This document shows positions 24,568 through 36,484 of a DNA stretch of 64,000 nt, piece by piece (positions within the stretch are counted from its first letter, which is position 1; every line of letters starts with the position of its first letter). Source of the DNA: Multifurca ochricompacta (taxonomy: Eukaryota; Basidiomycota; Agaricomycetes; Russulales; Russulaceae); NCBI GenBank assembly GCA_022496185.1, contig WTXG01000004.1:558001-622000 (forward strand), read 5' to 3'. The translations under genes and the position numbers were made by a program. Below the pieces are notes generated by a model that had not been told where the DNA came from, did not search any database, and saw only the letters and a program-made list of their open reading frames with translations.

Positions 24568-24980
24568 CAGTTAAAAGTCACCGCCCTGCTAAGGGAGATC
24601 CGTTGGGTTGAATGATGATGAGAAAGAATGAGAAAGAGATATCATGGATTCCCCGAATTAGGCCACTTATCTCACGTTGTTCACGTTCAACACGCATAAT
24701 TTCCTCCGTCCGTCGTACTTCGTGGTCACTAGTACTAGTAGCAAGTAGATTCTACTCTTCTTCTGTTTCAAGGGCTTCGTCTCTACGGTTTGATCGTCGT
24801 ATCAGCTATTGTATACCGCCTACTGTATGATATACTATCATTCGCCACTTCACCACCAACTAGATGTTGCTCGATTGCATTTTCCCTAATTAAGCGATTG
24901 GTTGTCACTCCACACTCACAACTCACACAGTTGCACGGCTTGCGGCAGTTCCAAATCAAACCGCGTCCCGCACAGTGGCG
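24568..24980. promoter_or_regulatory. Divergent promoter interval (coiled-coil gene / VPS9 gene)
   Basis: A 413-bp interval separates two divergent start codons and must hold both promoters. No TATA box is obvious. A CTAGTACTAGTAG palindrome-like stretch is at about 24729-24742. Confidence 0.4.
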
Positions 24981-27900
24981 ATGTCAATGTCGAGCCGACG
25001 CGATGACCTTTTCCCATCAGGATCCATAGGTCGCAGCCAGGGTTCTTTCATACAACGAATTCCGTCTCCTGCACCTTCACTTACTCGAGAGACTCTTACT
25101 GCTCATCCCTTGCTTTCTCCAACCCCAGCATCCGCCCCAGTTAATGGGGCAGCTCCAACCTCAGATACACAAGATACCAATGCACCGGGGACGCGGTATG
25201 CAACGTATACTCCTCGACATCGCACAGCACCAACTACGGGGACAACCCTTCAGTCCTCATTGTCCATATCTCCTCCACAGCACCAACCGGGCGGGAGCAC
25301 GGCGGCCAATAAGCTCCAGCTGATGAACCTCAAGGCAGGTGCCCAGTCGATCGGGCTTGAGACCAACAGCGTTGGCTGGGAGATTCTTGAAAAGCTTGTT
25401 GCGGAGCATGACAATAGTCAGGAATGGGCAGACATATGGAATGTTGTGGCCGTTGGAAAGGTGCACCATCATCATCACCATCATCCACTACTAGGAATAA
25501 AGCTCTCATCTCTCTGTTCATTTTACAGGCAACGCTGCTTTTGCCTCTCGAGAGTGGAGGACACATCGATATCACGGCTGACTTCGTGAGGGACCATATT
25601 GCCCTTTGCGAGAGTCCCTCTGGAGACAACATTCCTATAGTAACATTGTCTGGGTTGCGAGGAATGCTCGTCGGGTAAGCTAATCTACGCCTTCTGCTTG
25701 TCGGGATAACTTATGACTGACCTGCCAGCGAGACTCTTACTCTCCGATCTTCCCTCCTGCCTGGCTCCAAGGCATTCGAGGGCCTGCTAACGCCCTCGAC
25801 TCGGGTTTCCGCTCTCGCATCCCTCTCCCCTCTTCCTCGGATTCCATCCTCGCATCTTTCTCAAACATACCCCACGTTCACACTTCCCTCCTACACGAAT
25901 TCGCTCCCCCTCCCACCCCACGTCGTTGCTAAGCCCCCTCTCCCACCTCGGCCTGGACTGCGTGTGCCCTCTCAAACCAGTACTTCGCGCCTTTCTTCTT
26001 CCTTCGCCTCACTCTTTGGAAAAACTGCTGCTCCCCCACACCAACGCTAACGCCTCCGCCACAAAACGTAGAGCATGAGCATGCCATTGAGGTCGCGGCA
26101 TACACAATCGATCGGCGCATCGCGCGCAAGAATACAAGCAAGGCGATTAACAAGGCACTCAAGAGCGAAGTGAAAGAAACACTCTCAGCGTCAGGGGCCC
26201 CACCGTGGGTCATTGACCGTGTGCACGACTTCACCATGGGATTATACCCTTTCGTGAAAAATGGCGATACAAAAAGCGGAACGGCTCCATTATCATCCCC
26301 ATATGTCATTGACCCCCCCAAGAGACTGCCGAAGAGCTTGCGACGCAGTTCCAGTCATTTTACGAGGACCTCGAGGAAGCCCTGCTCGCAGGAGGTAGCC
26401 CAGTGACAGCACGACCGATTCGTGACGGCTTCCTTGAGGCCGAACAGGAAAAATCACGCGAACGCCGCTCAAATGGGAAGGCTGTGAGCGAGCGGGACGC
26501 GCGTGAGATTCTAGAGGCTGTGGAGCGCGTCAGTTGCTCGCTCTTCTATGACAGGTCTATTCGACGTAGCTCCTTCGTGATTCCGCGGCTGATATCGTGT
26601 CAGGTTGTATTTAATTCCCAAATCCGATGATGCCTCGCACGACGAAGCCCTTTCTAGCCGCGTCGCCGCACTAAATATGCTCGACCTCGGTTTAGAACAC
26701 CTAGGTGTCGATGTCGGTGCGGCAGGTGCCGGCGTCGACGCTGTCCTCAAGACTTGCGGTGACAGTGCGTATTTAGAACCGTGGGATTCCATCCTTATGC
26801 ATCATCACTCACCTGCCCAGCCCTTTCTCGCCTTGAGAACTTAGAGACCCGATGTCCAGCAGACAAAGCTGCTGTATTAGTCGCCGCTCACAAGACGGTT
26901 GTTGGTAGGCGCCTGTGTCCATGCTTTGATTGCGTCGCCGCTGATGTTGTTTCCCAGATGGTCTCACGCGTTTACCCCCCATCCGACTAAAGTCGGAGGC
27001 TGAATTGGAGAATCAGAAGACTCCCGAAGCTGCACACGTTCCTAATGACCGTGTTGCATTACCTGATGACGAAAAGACAACTTCCCTTGATGCAAACTCT
27101 CCTCCAATAATTGCCTCCCCTGACTCCGAAACTCAGCTCCACGTGGCGTCGTCGGTCAGCATCGAGGGGACAGCACCCACAGCTTCTAATGCATCTATCA
27201 ATTCTCGCCATATTGGCCAACCGGGATACCTACCTTCGTATGATCCTCCTCCAGTTCAGGCCCCGCCCCTCGTTTCGCTGCGCTCTCGCCCGTCGTCTCC
27301 GACACCTGTTTCAGGCGACATCATCCTGCCGCTGATGATCTTCGCTGTTGTCAAAGCGAATCCATCGCATTTTGTATCGCATTTGCTCTATACACAGCGC
27401 TTTAGGAATCAACGTGTCGGTGGAGAAGAGAGCTACTGCCTGGTCAACCTCATGGCGGTCGCTGACTTCCTTGAGAATGTTGATCTGAAGGCACTAGGGC
27501 TGGGAGAGAGCGAGAAGAAAGTGATGAGGTTTGTCCTGCCGCCCTAGTGGCTTCTACTAAAAGACTAAGCTCACGTCTGTATCAGTACTGCTGATCTGAC
27601 GCCTATCCCTGTTCACCGAGCGGCATTAGAGTCACAAGCCCCTTCGGGTGAGCCCGAAGGCGTACCGGCGCGTTTGCGACGTGGCGTTGAGCAACAGGTC
27701 GATGCCATCGCTGGTTCTGCTAACAAGGTCATCCTTGGAGTTGTTGATCAAGGCTTCGGTGTACTTCGCGCACTTTTGCCTGGCACCTCGACGGAGGCAC
27801 ACACGACCTTGCCAGAAAGTCCGAATACAGACCAAGAAACCGCGTCATGGAACGCGATGCGCCCTGGCTTCGGGCTTCTGCGTCGTGAGAGTGGGTTCTC

Positions 27901-28583
27901 AATCGCAAGCCTAGCCGCATCACTTCCTGGCCGCGACCGCGCCAGATCGTTTGCAAGCACAACAGGCACAACAGCTGAGGAATCCGGTCAGATGATGGTG
28001 GATGTATCTTCACGGCCAGGTTCAGTGCGTTCCGTGTATGGATCAGACGCGGAGAGCAGTACAGGCGACGACAGCCAGGACGATGGCGAGGATGATGGCG
28101 AGGAGGAGAGAGACGATGATCGACATGACACACGCAGTATCCGCAGCTTCGAGAATATGATGGGTCGTGCAGCACGTCGGCGGCGCCCCCGGAAGAGCCT
28201 TTCCGATCGCCTTGCGAGCATGCCAGGACTCGCACGGCTCTCAGGGATACAGCAAACACAACAGGTCGTGGTACCAGTTTGTTCGCTTTCAGACTTTGTT
28301 TCTTATTGACCGTTATCAGGGCTCTCCACCATCCTCACGGCCTTCGTCGCTTCTTCCTCCTCCCCGCGCACCCATCCCCGCCGCGAATCGCGCAGAGGCA
28401 GAGACAGAGACACCTTTATCAAGTCGTGCGGCATCTCCCGTCCCAGTCCGCATCGCTCCACCAAATCAACGATTCTTGGACATGGTTGCGGATGACTTCC
28501 GATTGTCCGAGGTCAGGGAACTTCTGCGCGAATACAAACGAGTAGTTGAGGGTTTGCGAGCAATGGGAGGGTTCGAGGAGTGA
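24981..28583 (+). CDS. VPS9-domain protein, putative Rab5-family GEF; two frame breaks
   Basis: VPS9 domains exchange GDP for GTP on Rab5/Vps21-type GTPases in endocytic and vacuolar traffic. Eight exons: 24981-25460, 25529-25674, 25729-26554, 26604-26764, 26821-26904, 26958-27528, 27586-28264, 28320-28583, about 1070 residues. The N-terminus is disordered (MSMSSRRDDLFPSG). The helical part has EHEHAIEVAAYTIDRRIARK; the VPS9 core has GDIILPLMIFAVVKANPSHF and SYCLVNLMAVADFLENVDLK. The tail is acidic/basic (GEDDGEEERDDDRHD, then RRRRPRKS) and ends VEGLRAMGGFEE. Exon 3 is two bases short: the frame is lost at the C-runs 26033-26037 and 26313-26319, each explained by one missing C. It resembles yeast Vps9/Muk1 only in the catalytic domain, so no symbol is given. 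Confidence 0.85.
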
Positions 28584-28720
28584 TTGTGATTATTGTACTT
28601 AGATATTATTATGACCTGACCATTCACATGGTTTACTGGTGTCCGGGGGAATGGCCGATCGCTCGAACCGCCAAGTTCCCACGCTTGAGGAGTTTACCAC
28701 AGCCACTGTTTTTGTTTTTC

Positions 28721-28728
28721 AAACCCTA
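28721..28728 (+). promoter_or_regulatory. Telobox-like motif AAACCCTA upstream of eL37
   Basis: AAACCCTA lies 45-52 bp upstream of the RPL37 start codon. Telobox-like elements bound by telomere-repeat Myb factors are known in ribosomal protein promoters of several eukaryotes. The eL33 gene in this window has the same motif in reverse orientation. Confidence 0.5.
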
Positions 28729-28772
28729 TCAGGCAACACCGTCGACGACACTATTGACAAGAAAACGGCAAG

Positions 28773-29521
28773 ATGGTGAGTCCGTGTCGCTTAAACGTCT
28801 GTGGGATTGGCCCAGAAGTACTTTTGTGTCCGAGTACCCGTAGCTATGTGGATGGTATCTTGACACTCAAGGGATGGATGGATGTCTTATAGTCCAGATT
28901 ACATTTCCTACCCGTCCCTGCCTCGTCTATCTCCCCCAGGCCGCATTTTTCTGTAGATGCTAACTGACTTACTTTTTTTCACAGACAAAAGGTTCGTATC
29001 TTAGAAGCCCAGTTGGATCGTTAAGCTGCTGACGGTTATCTTCTCGTCCAATCACCCTAGGTACATCTTCCTTCGGGTGCGTTCTCCCTCCTACCCAGTG
29101 TATCGTAGTACCATCACCTTTCTGATTTTTGATGAGTACTCCAGTAAGCGCCACACAAAGTCGCACACACTCTGCCGTCGTTGTGGCCGCCGCGCATTTC
29201 ACAAGCAACACAAAGGTCGGTTTTCGGTTTTCGAGAGGTTCACCGGAGACACAGCTTCACAAGTCACATGTATTAGAGTGTGCACAGTGTGGGTACCCCA
29301 GCGCGAAGCTGCGTTCCTACGAGTGGGGACAGAAGGCCAAGCGCCGAAAGACGACAGGTACCGGCAGGATGCGATATCTCAAACATGTCTCAAGGCGATT
29401 CAAGAATGGTTTCAGGTGCGCAGCAATCTTTTCTAATTGATGCCACGAGCTCTGAGTGCCGTCATTACCACTCAGGGAGAATACGGTGGCTAAGAAGCGC
29501 ACGCAGCCTGCGTCTGCATGA
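28773..29521 (+). CDS. RPL37: 60S ribosomal protein eL37
   Basis: A structural protein of the large ribosomal subunit that binds zinc and rRNA. Six exons: 28773-28775 (only the ATG), 28985-28991 (7 nt), 29061-29076, 29145-29215, 29277-29415, 29476-29521; they sum to 93 residues, the normal length. It reads [20 protein letters not shown], with zinc ligands in LCRRCG and ECAQCG, then [20 protein letters not shown], and ends [13 protein letters not shown]. An intron directly after the start codon and the 7-nt microexon explain why ORF scans miss the N-terminus. Phase is perfect throughout. It starts 190 bp after the VPS9 gene, with a telobox-like motif in between. Confidence 0.95.
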
Positions 29522-29984
29522 AGGGTCCTATGTCTATTCCTTGTCACACTCTACCTTTGCCCCATCGACATACAAAATACATGACTCCATGCCCGTCAAA
29601 TCATGAATGCCCCATCTTCGACTGTACTAATATGTGAGGCCTGCGATCGTTGACTAAGACACTTTTCACTGTCCCGTCTGCGAGTTGTTGTCTCTGTTGG
29701 TAATGTCCACAGAGCAAGAAAGGAAAACTGTATAGGTAAGCGTGTACCTTCCTTAAATTCGTGAATTTTAATTGTTCTTCCTGAGGAGCCACGTTCGATC
29801 ATTCTGAGGCTCCGATGCCGACCATAAGTCACGAATATGGCTATTTCCGGAGTGGCGGAACAATGGCAGTGTGTTTTCTTTTCTTTTAGATGTGTTGCTA
29901 GATGGGGTATAAATCCGAGGCTTGACTACCAGTAAGCACTCTTATCCTCACCCTCACCGTTATCCAACTCGCAGTCCATCCGGC
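29522..29984. other. Intergenic between eL37 and conserved hypothetical
   Basis: 463 bp holding the eL37 3' UTR and the promoter of the next gene, including a TATA-like box (separate entry). No coding feature seen. Confidence 0.5.
29908..29914 (+). promoter_or_regulatory. TATA-like box TATAAAT
   Basis: A perfect TATAAAT about 70 bp upstream of the ATG at 29985, in good position for a core promoter. It is one of the few convincing TATA boxes in the window. Confidence 0.5.
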
Positions 29985-31294
29985 ATGGCCACCCTCCACT
30001 CTCTATCGATTTCTCGACCTTCCAAGCTTCGTCATAAACAACCTGCCCAAACATCTGTTAGCACAATCTCTGCTGTAGCGTCTACGCCGGTCAAGCCGAG
30101 CACTTCGTTGACAAAGAGTTTGACGCGATGCAAGCCACAGAAACTCGGTTCTATGCCGACCCCGATATGTGCCACCCCACCTGTATCCTCTATCTATACG
30201 AAAAAGCGCGCGCGTAAGGATGCGCTTGACGAGAATGGTGACGGTGGCGATGCAGGTGGGCGCCTGCCCCGCGTCCGTCAACGTCTCGTCTCCACGTCAT
30301 CCGTGGATACGATTCGCCCCCACAAAAGCATTGGAAATGTTCGAGGGATCAAGGGATCGTCTATCACCCGCTCCTGTGTGTCTACTGACTCGAAGGGTCT
30401 ATCAGACGAATCGCCAAAAGTGCGGCCACTCTCTGAGATCAATCACATTCCCGAGATACGCCTCAACGCACACTCCGGCGAGTTGGGGCCATCGACTTCA
30501 CTACAACGCACAGGATGGAGAGCTCTAACCCTCATCCTCAACAATCACGAATCCCCACCCCTACGCGTCGGGTCTCTACCCCCATTGAGAGTAGTAGTTC
30601 AAATACTTCAGACTACACTGGACCTTCCCAGTACGTGCTCCGTCATGCTAGAGAGTCGTCACCATATGCCCTGGCTACCCCTCCTCGACCGTCGCCGCCA
30701 GCGTCTTTGGATCGCTTCGATCTAAGAATAAAGCCTGTGAAGATGCACACCGATCTATGGGACCTCTCTGATGAGTGTGTTGCTCTCTGTCGATCTCCTG
30801 TGGTGTGCATTCTAAGCAGATTACGCAGCTCCTTGCATGCGTGGCCCGGCATCCTTGTTCTGACTGATAATAAAGGGTCGGTCAAGTTTCCGCCAATTCA
30901 TGCCGTCGACGTTGAGTGTGCGACATATGCATATGAGGGTCGGTTCTCTACAGAGACAAATGCAGTGCCGGTATTCTCGACTCACTTTCAAGGTGCCTGC
31001 TTCTCCCAGAAGGAACTCGCGGAGGTATTTGATCCATCGCTTGGGATCGTCATGCAGGAAGACTGGTCAGACGCGCAAGACCGTAAAAATCAATGGTACA
31101 TTAAGTTTTGGGTACCCATACCAATTTATCTCTTCAGCAAGAAGGACAGCAGAATGTTTCGCTTGAGGGCCACGGCCAGCGTTGTGGACGATCGCGTGTG
31201 GAAAAAGGTGACGGTGTACTCGGGCACAGTCGTTGCCGACATCTCGCATCTACAGAAGCACAAGGATATGGATGGCACCGCTGCGCGGGCCTAG
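29985..31294 (+). CDS. Conserved hypothetical protein, one probable frame break
   Basis: Family not recognised. An apparently intronless gene of 1310 nt, one base short of a 436-residue frame. The N-terminal half (MATLHSLSISRPSKLRHKQP) is basic and Ser/Thr-rich with KKRARKDAL as a possible nuclear signal. The C-terminal half looks folded: DLRIKPVKMHTDLWDLSDE, GILVLTDNKGSVKFPPIHAV, YEGRFSTETNAVPVFSTHFQ, KNQWYIKFWVPIPIYLFSKK, ending KHKDMDGTAARA. The frames meet near 30510-30520 (QRTG then MESSNPHPQQ), explained by one missing base; a 32-bp intron would also fit the phase but is too short to be likely. A second ATG near 30515 could start a shorter protein carrying only the folded half. Confidence 0.6.
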
Positions 31295-32875
31295 CCTTTG
31301 TACTATTCAACTCTCACTCTCCTTATCTCTCAAATATCAAGTCAAGTGTTGTGCGTTATCGCATAATTTGTAGCACTCAATTGTTTTGAAATGATGATAC
31401 GTTCTCTCGTTTAATCCCCACTCTCCAAATTTGTATGCCAAAGCGCGCAAATCACAAATCGAACTGGTGACTCATCTGAGCCTGCTTATCACCTCGCGAC
31501 TGTCGCGCGAGCTCGATGGCGCCTTGGCGGCGGCGTGCTAATTAGGAATAGCCCGCCGTCGAAAGCCACGCAACGTCACGTCACGTCACGCCACTATCAA
31601 TTCCGGAGCCGAGGCTGGCTAAGACCCCTCGCAACGACTCTGGGCTGTTTATCATCGCCAAAATTCGCATTCTACTCACGCTGGAAAACAAAATAAACCG
31701 AGCTGTGGGACTGCCCACTTACATATGGAATGGAAAACCGAGGGATAGTGGTACAGTGATTGGTCCTATTCCATTGCGATCAATTGTTTGTCCTTGTCAC
31801 TGGCAACGCACTTCGTTGAAGCGAGCATTGAGAACATTGTGCGCGATCGTACGCATACAAAGAGCACCGACCAGGAAGGTTATGTTGAGGCACTGGACAG
31901 GCGCACATTTCCTACAAGCCCGCAAGGCTGCAAGACCTGAATATCCACCAAACAGCGCAAGACATGGGTTTGATTGCGACAGGAGCAACACACACCCCAC
32001 GACCGTATTGAACTCTGAGCACTCTCGAGAGTCAAGTCCACGTCCAAATTATGGCGGTCCATGGTGGACCCCATGTGGATTGGGTCGTTTTGCCCTTTAG
32101 GGTTAGCGTTGATGGTTAGATGCTCAATTGAATGGAGAGTCGAGAGTCGATGAGCGTGACGAGTGCCCCTTTCTGCGTTCATGGATGTGCCGACCCCGCG
32201 TGGATCAGCCAGTCTACTAGAACTTCAACTGTGTGCTGTATGGCACCCGTCTATTGCTAGCGCACGTCGTGCTGATAAATTTGCGCACCGGGAACACGGG
32301 TATGTTTACGAGTCGACGATGGCACCTCCTGGACAACACCCCTTCAGTGTCACGCCCCTATCAACGGAGGTATGCGCAAGTCGCCTCATCTGGTAGACTG
32401 CTGTTGCCTGCTTCCTGGCCTGGCGGGATGCGCTTGTGTCCGTTAGTATAATATTGGCCGTCGTGGGGAACTGGTGAGAATGACATGATAGTCAATTCAG
32501 ACAATCGATATCACTTTAAAGTGCGTTTTTTGAGACGGAGATGGGGAGCGCTAAAAGGATCAGGACCTTGCTTGAGAAGAAGAGAATAGTTTCACGTTCA
32601 CGCTCAGTTTATGAATTCGATTCGATAGCATTGTTATTGTTAGCACGGTTCACCAGTCTATAACTAGTCGGGTCGGGTTTGCTAGTCGAGCGAGTTTGAG
32701 GGAAAGTAGAATGCGCTGATGTTGTTCGATTAACGCTGGATGGCACGTGATCAATGGGGTAGGTGAGCGTGTCCGAGTCGCGTCGTCGCGCGACGCGACG
32801 ATTGTAAAAGGCTCCGAATGAATGCGCCTGACTTACTTTTGGGGGGATTGATCAACTTTTTAATAAAAAACGCTA
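31295..32875. other. 1.6 kb intergenic region, nothing recognised
   Basis: Open frames here (for example 31705-32100 plus and 31880-32182 minus) overlap each other and show no domain or splice logic. CACGT direct repeats are at about 31570-31590, a TTAGGGTTAG motif is at about 32098-32107, and GCGTCGTCGCGCGACGCGACG (palindrome-like) is at about 32780-32800. The HAUS6-like promoter lies at the end. Confidence 0.45.
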
Positions 32876-35519
32876 ATGCTGTCGTTGCCTTTGCCACTCC
32901 TTCTTCTCATACACATTCATCTCCTCGACTATCCACACGCCGATGAGCCCGAATATGATGAGCACGTCTTCAACGCAAAGGTGCGCGGATTGCGCGATCG
33001 GACCAAAACCATGGAAGACTTATGTTACTTCCTCGTCGGGAAGATTGAACAAAAGCCGCGCATGAAATCAGTGAGCAACCCCCCTATCAAAGATCAACGA
33101 GCTTATACTGAATCGTTTCAGCTTTTTCCGACCTACCCATGTTTGCAGCCATCAGATTCCGTAGCTTTTAGAACAGTGCTGGCGAAATACTTGGAAGGCT
33201 TGCGAAATCAAGTAGTTAGGCCTGAAACGCTTTCTAGATCTCAGCGTACGTCATCCAAAGGGAAGAGCTCAGAATCAGGGACGACATTGGACCCCTGGTG
33301 GTGGAAAGATGTAGTTGTCCGGAAATCCCTGCTCGAAGAATGTACGGGAAATCGGTAAGTATTGATCTTCGACATCGATCGATTTCAGTTGTATATGTCC
33401 ATGCACGATGTTGCTTGCAGGTTTGAGCGCATGATCATAGCACTCTCCACGCACGCACTTTTTGCAAATACAAATGATTTTCTCAACACCACTGCATCGG
33501 ACGTCTCCGCAGCCCTCGTGCGCTCTCTTAGAACTGCTGCTTTTAGCCTAACTGACGTATCTTAGAGTCTCTTGCCGACCCTCCCTAGAGCGCATGTTTC
33601 CTTGAAAGCAACCATTCGCGGCGCTCGCAGGGCATGGGAGCGATCTGCCGCTCTACTCCAGCAGCGCCAGGCAGATTCGAAACATTCTGGGGTTGGTTTC
33701 CATACTTCTCGGCTCCATCCAAGCGAGCCTCACCATTTTTCAGAGCAATGACACCGCTAGCCGTGTACATGAGTCTAATTCTCAACTGGCAAAACACTCC
33801 TTAGGGGAACTTGCTTCTCTTTGTGAGCAAAGGCAAGAAGAACTCCTGCGGGGGGGATGGCAGGGAGAAGTAGGGCTTGCGTGCCTTGATTTTGTTATTG
33901 GCCTCGTGGGATTAAGTTGGCCCAAGCCCCCCTCTCCTCAGAGTGAACCCGCCCACGAGTTGTACATCTCGCCAGCAAAGATACCCCCAGTATGTAATTT
34001 TTGGTGCTTCTATTTCTGTTAGCTAGTTGGTCTAAGGGAATGTAACAGAATAACGATTTTTTGCCACCACTACCGACAGCAGCTGCGCATCATCCACAAC
34101 ACATGGGGTCGTTTTTGGCTCCCGTCATGTCGACGTCATCTATTACCACGGATCTTCGACCAGCCCAAACCATTGACTGCGGTCAGAGTTGCGAGTCTAC
34201 AACACCTTGCGTCAACGTCCTGATCACCGAACGCCTTGCTGCAGAGGAGGGAACTAAAAATGCCTTTAGCGAAGCATTGAATAGGATGCGTACCATGCGT
34301 GAGAGCCTGCAGGTGCAGTTGCGATTAATCCCAGAGGGCGCCAGCGCTCAGTCGCAAAATGGGAGTCCGTCTGATGTACCAGCACCACCTGCACCCAGCA
34401 AGGATGTGACAGTAGAGACACAGACGCAAGAGCAAGCCGCGCGGCCTCGTGCGCAAAAACAGGCCAAGCGAATGGGAAGAAGTGGTACTCCACATTCGGC
34501 GGCTTTCCCCCTGCCCAAGGTGTCCCAAACTCGTAACCCTCCATCCCGCTTCCACGGACCGTCTGTCCCTATCGTCGAACCGGCTCAATGACTCGCCTTT
34601 TGAAGCTGGACACAGGGAAACATCGGTCTGACAAGTCTGTACTGTCCGCCGAGCCTGCTGCTTCTGTCGCACAATCGGCTGGAACCGAAGACTGCGAGCA
34701 TGTATCTTCACCGGGCCACCGATCGGTCAGCAAGGCGAGGGCAACAACCACAGCAACGCAGGAGAGGAAGATTCCAGTTTGTCTCTTCACGCTTGCCCTC
34801 CTCAGAGTAATTGGTTAATTTCCGTTCAACTGCGATCTAGATTATCAACTTTGATGAAGATGAAGCTTTCCTGCCGTCCGACCTCAAGCCAAGCATCAAG
34901 CCACCCGCACCCCCGAAGTTCGACTTCATAGAAGACAACTCAGCTTTTCTTCCGTCCTTCCTCAAACGAGAAATGATACAGACGGGCCCCTCGAGGTGGC
35001 AAGCACCGCCTGCAAGCCCGGCATCAAGCCGTGAGAGCACCCCTGAACACGGAACAAAGTCACCATCTGTGGGTGGTAGCAAGGACGAAAACGATTGGAG
35101 TTACGAGGGCAAGAGCATGACACTGCGCGATATCCTCGTGCGTGCGGGTGATGCGACATTTGCACATTTTGATATTCTACGTGAGTACTATCTCACTCTC
35201 TTTCTCTTTCCTTTGACTCTGCACAGGCGGCACGAGCCTCGAAAGAGGCATGATATATTTCCTGGAAAGACCTTTCACGCGGTTTGATTGTATTGCCACG
35301 CCAAGATGGCAAGGCTGTCGAGCGTGTTAGACTGGAAACGAATGAATATCTGCCGCCGGCACCCCGCGTACCCCGCACGCGTGGCAGCGGGTACCCCGCG
35401 GGTTTCTTATCTCTGCCTCGCCGCTATCGCCTGATTGATCATAATGTATTAACACTGTTGAATTTGTCACAGATGAAGAGGATGTGGACGTTGCAGATGA
35501 GACGCTCGGGTGGGAGTAG
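32876..35519 (+). CDS. HAUS6-like augmin subunit (N-terminal HAUS6 domain)
   Basis: Augmin recruits gamma-tubulin to spindle microtubules; HAUS6 is one of its subunits. The start MLSLPLPLLLLIHIHLLDYP, MEDLCYFLVGKIEQKPRMKS and FERMIIALSTHALF match the HAUS6 N-terminal domain. Clear exons: 32876-33070, 33122-33354, 33421-33517, 33566-33691, 33744-33989; then a block from about 34080 (AAAHHPQHMGSFLAP), one from 34853 (IINFDEDEAFLPSDLKPS, SMTLRDILVRAGDATFAHFD), and a last exon ending ADETLGWE at 35519. The in-frame TAG at 33563 is removed by a 48-bp intron (33518-33565) with a CCTAAC branch point. Continuity fails at the C-run 33984-33988 and somewhere in 34490-34610, each consistent with one missing base. 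The C-terminal two thirds is poorly conserved and its structure is tentative. Confidence 0.72.
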
Positions 35520-36484
35520 GTTTGTATTCAGCGTGGTTACACGTAAACAAACAGGCGCGCATTATCTTATCAAATCAAAAGGCCTGGACGTGAATGGTAG
35601 GGAGGGGGGGGGGCTGGAGATAGGTGCTAAATGTGAAGGTTATAATACTTGAATACATACACATGATACAATCTTTATCTTTTGAAAAGAAATAGTAGAA
35701 AAGGAAGACTGTGCACAACACACTCAGTAACAAGTGACAACCGGGATTACTCGGAACAGTAAGAAAAACCCCACAAATCTCGATCGGAGATTGCGTTTTT
35801 AAAGGAAAGGACGTGGCAGTGCGATAGGGGGAGGGGCATCTATATCAGATTAGATGCATGGACAATACAGCAGATAGGACCAGAAAATGGGATGTTAGTG
35901 AGGTTTGCAAAGAGAGCATTGTATATAATGTACAACATACACAGAGGAGGAGGAAGAAGAAGACACAAGCCACAGCCGAGAAACGGGGGTGTCGGATTAC
36001 AGGTAATCAATCCAAGCTTCACGTCAAACGGTTAAAAATCATCAATCATGCAAATTGACCCAAAGGAGTAACAAAGGGAGGGAAAGTTGGGGTTGTTTTT
36101 TTTTATTATTTTATTATCATTTCAATATTTTGTTGATTTGATTTAAAAAATTATAAATTATGCAACGTCGGGGTGATAAGATGGCCGGATGTGATAAAGA
36201 AAAAAAGGTTTTGGGGGTATTTTGAACGCGAGAATATGAAATGAGAGTGATGTGATTGGTTGATGTGTGTTGACTGGGTAGGGTTAAGGTTTCAAGTTGA
36301 ATTGTTTTTGATTTTTTTGGTCGTTTTATCTTTGTTGTTTGTCTTGTCCCGTCCCTCTCCCTCTCATTTGTTTTGATTGACAACTTCATCTCTCTCTTCC
36401 CTCTCCGTTCATCCTTCCCTCATCCTCCTCCCTCTTTATCCTCCCTCCACTACAAAATCATTCCCTCCCCTCCTTGACCTCACT
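35520..36484. other. Intergenic, GATA-factor promoter region
   Basis: About 960 bp of A/T-rich sequence turning CT-rich over the last 120 bases before the GATA-factor start codon, a common fungal core-promoter style. No gene seen. Confidence 0.5.

Noticed and set aside
31705..32182. Possible gene in the 31.3-32.9 kb interval
   Set aside because: Plus and minus frames overlap, neither has conserved blocks or consistent splice sites.
33563..33565. Nonsense mutation in the HAUS6-like gene
   Set aside because: A 48-bp intron with good donor, branch point and acceptor removes the TAG in frame.
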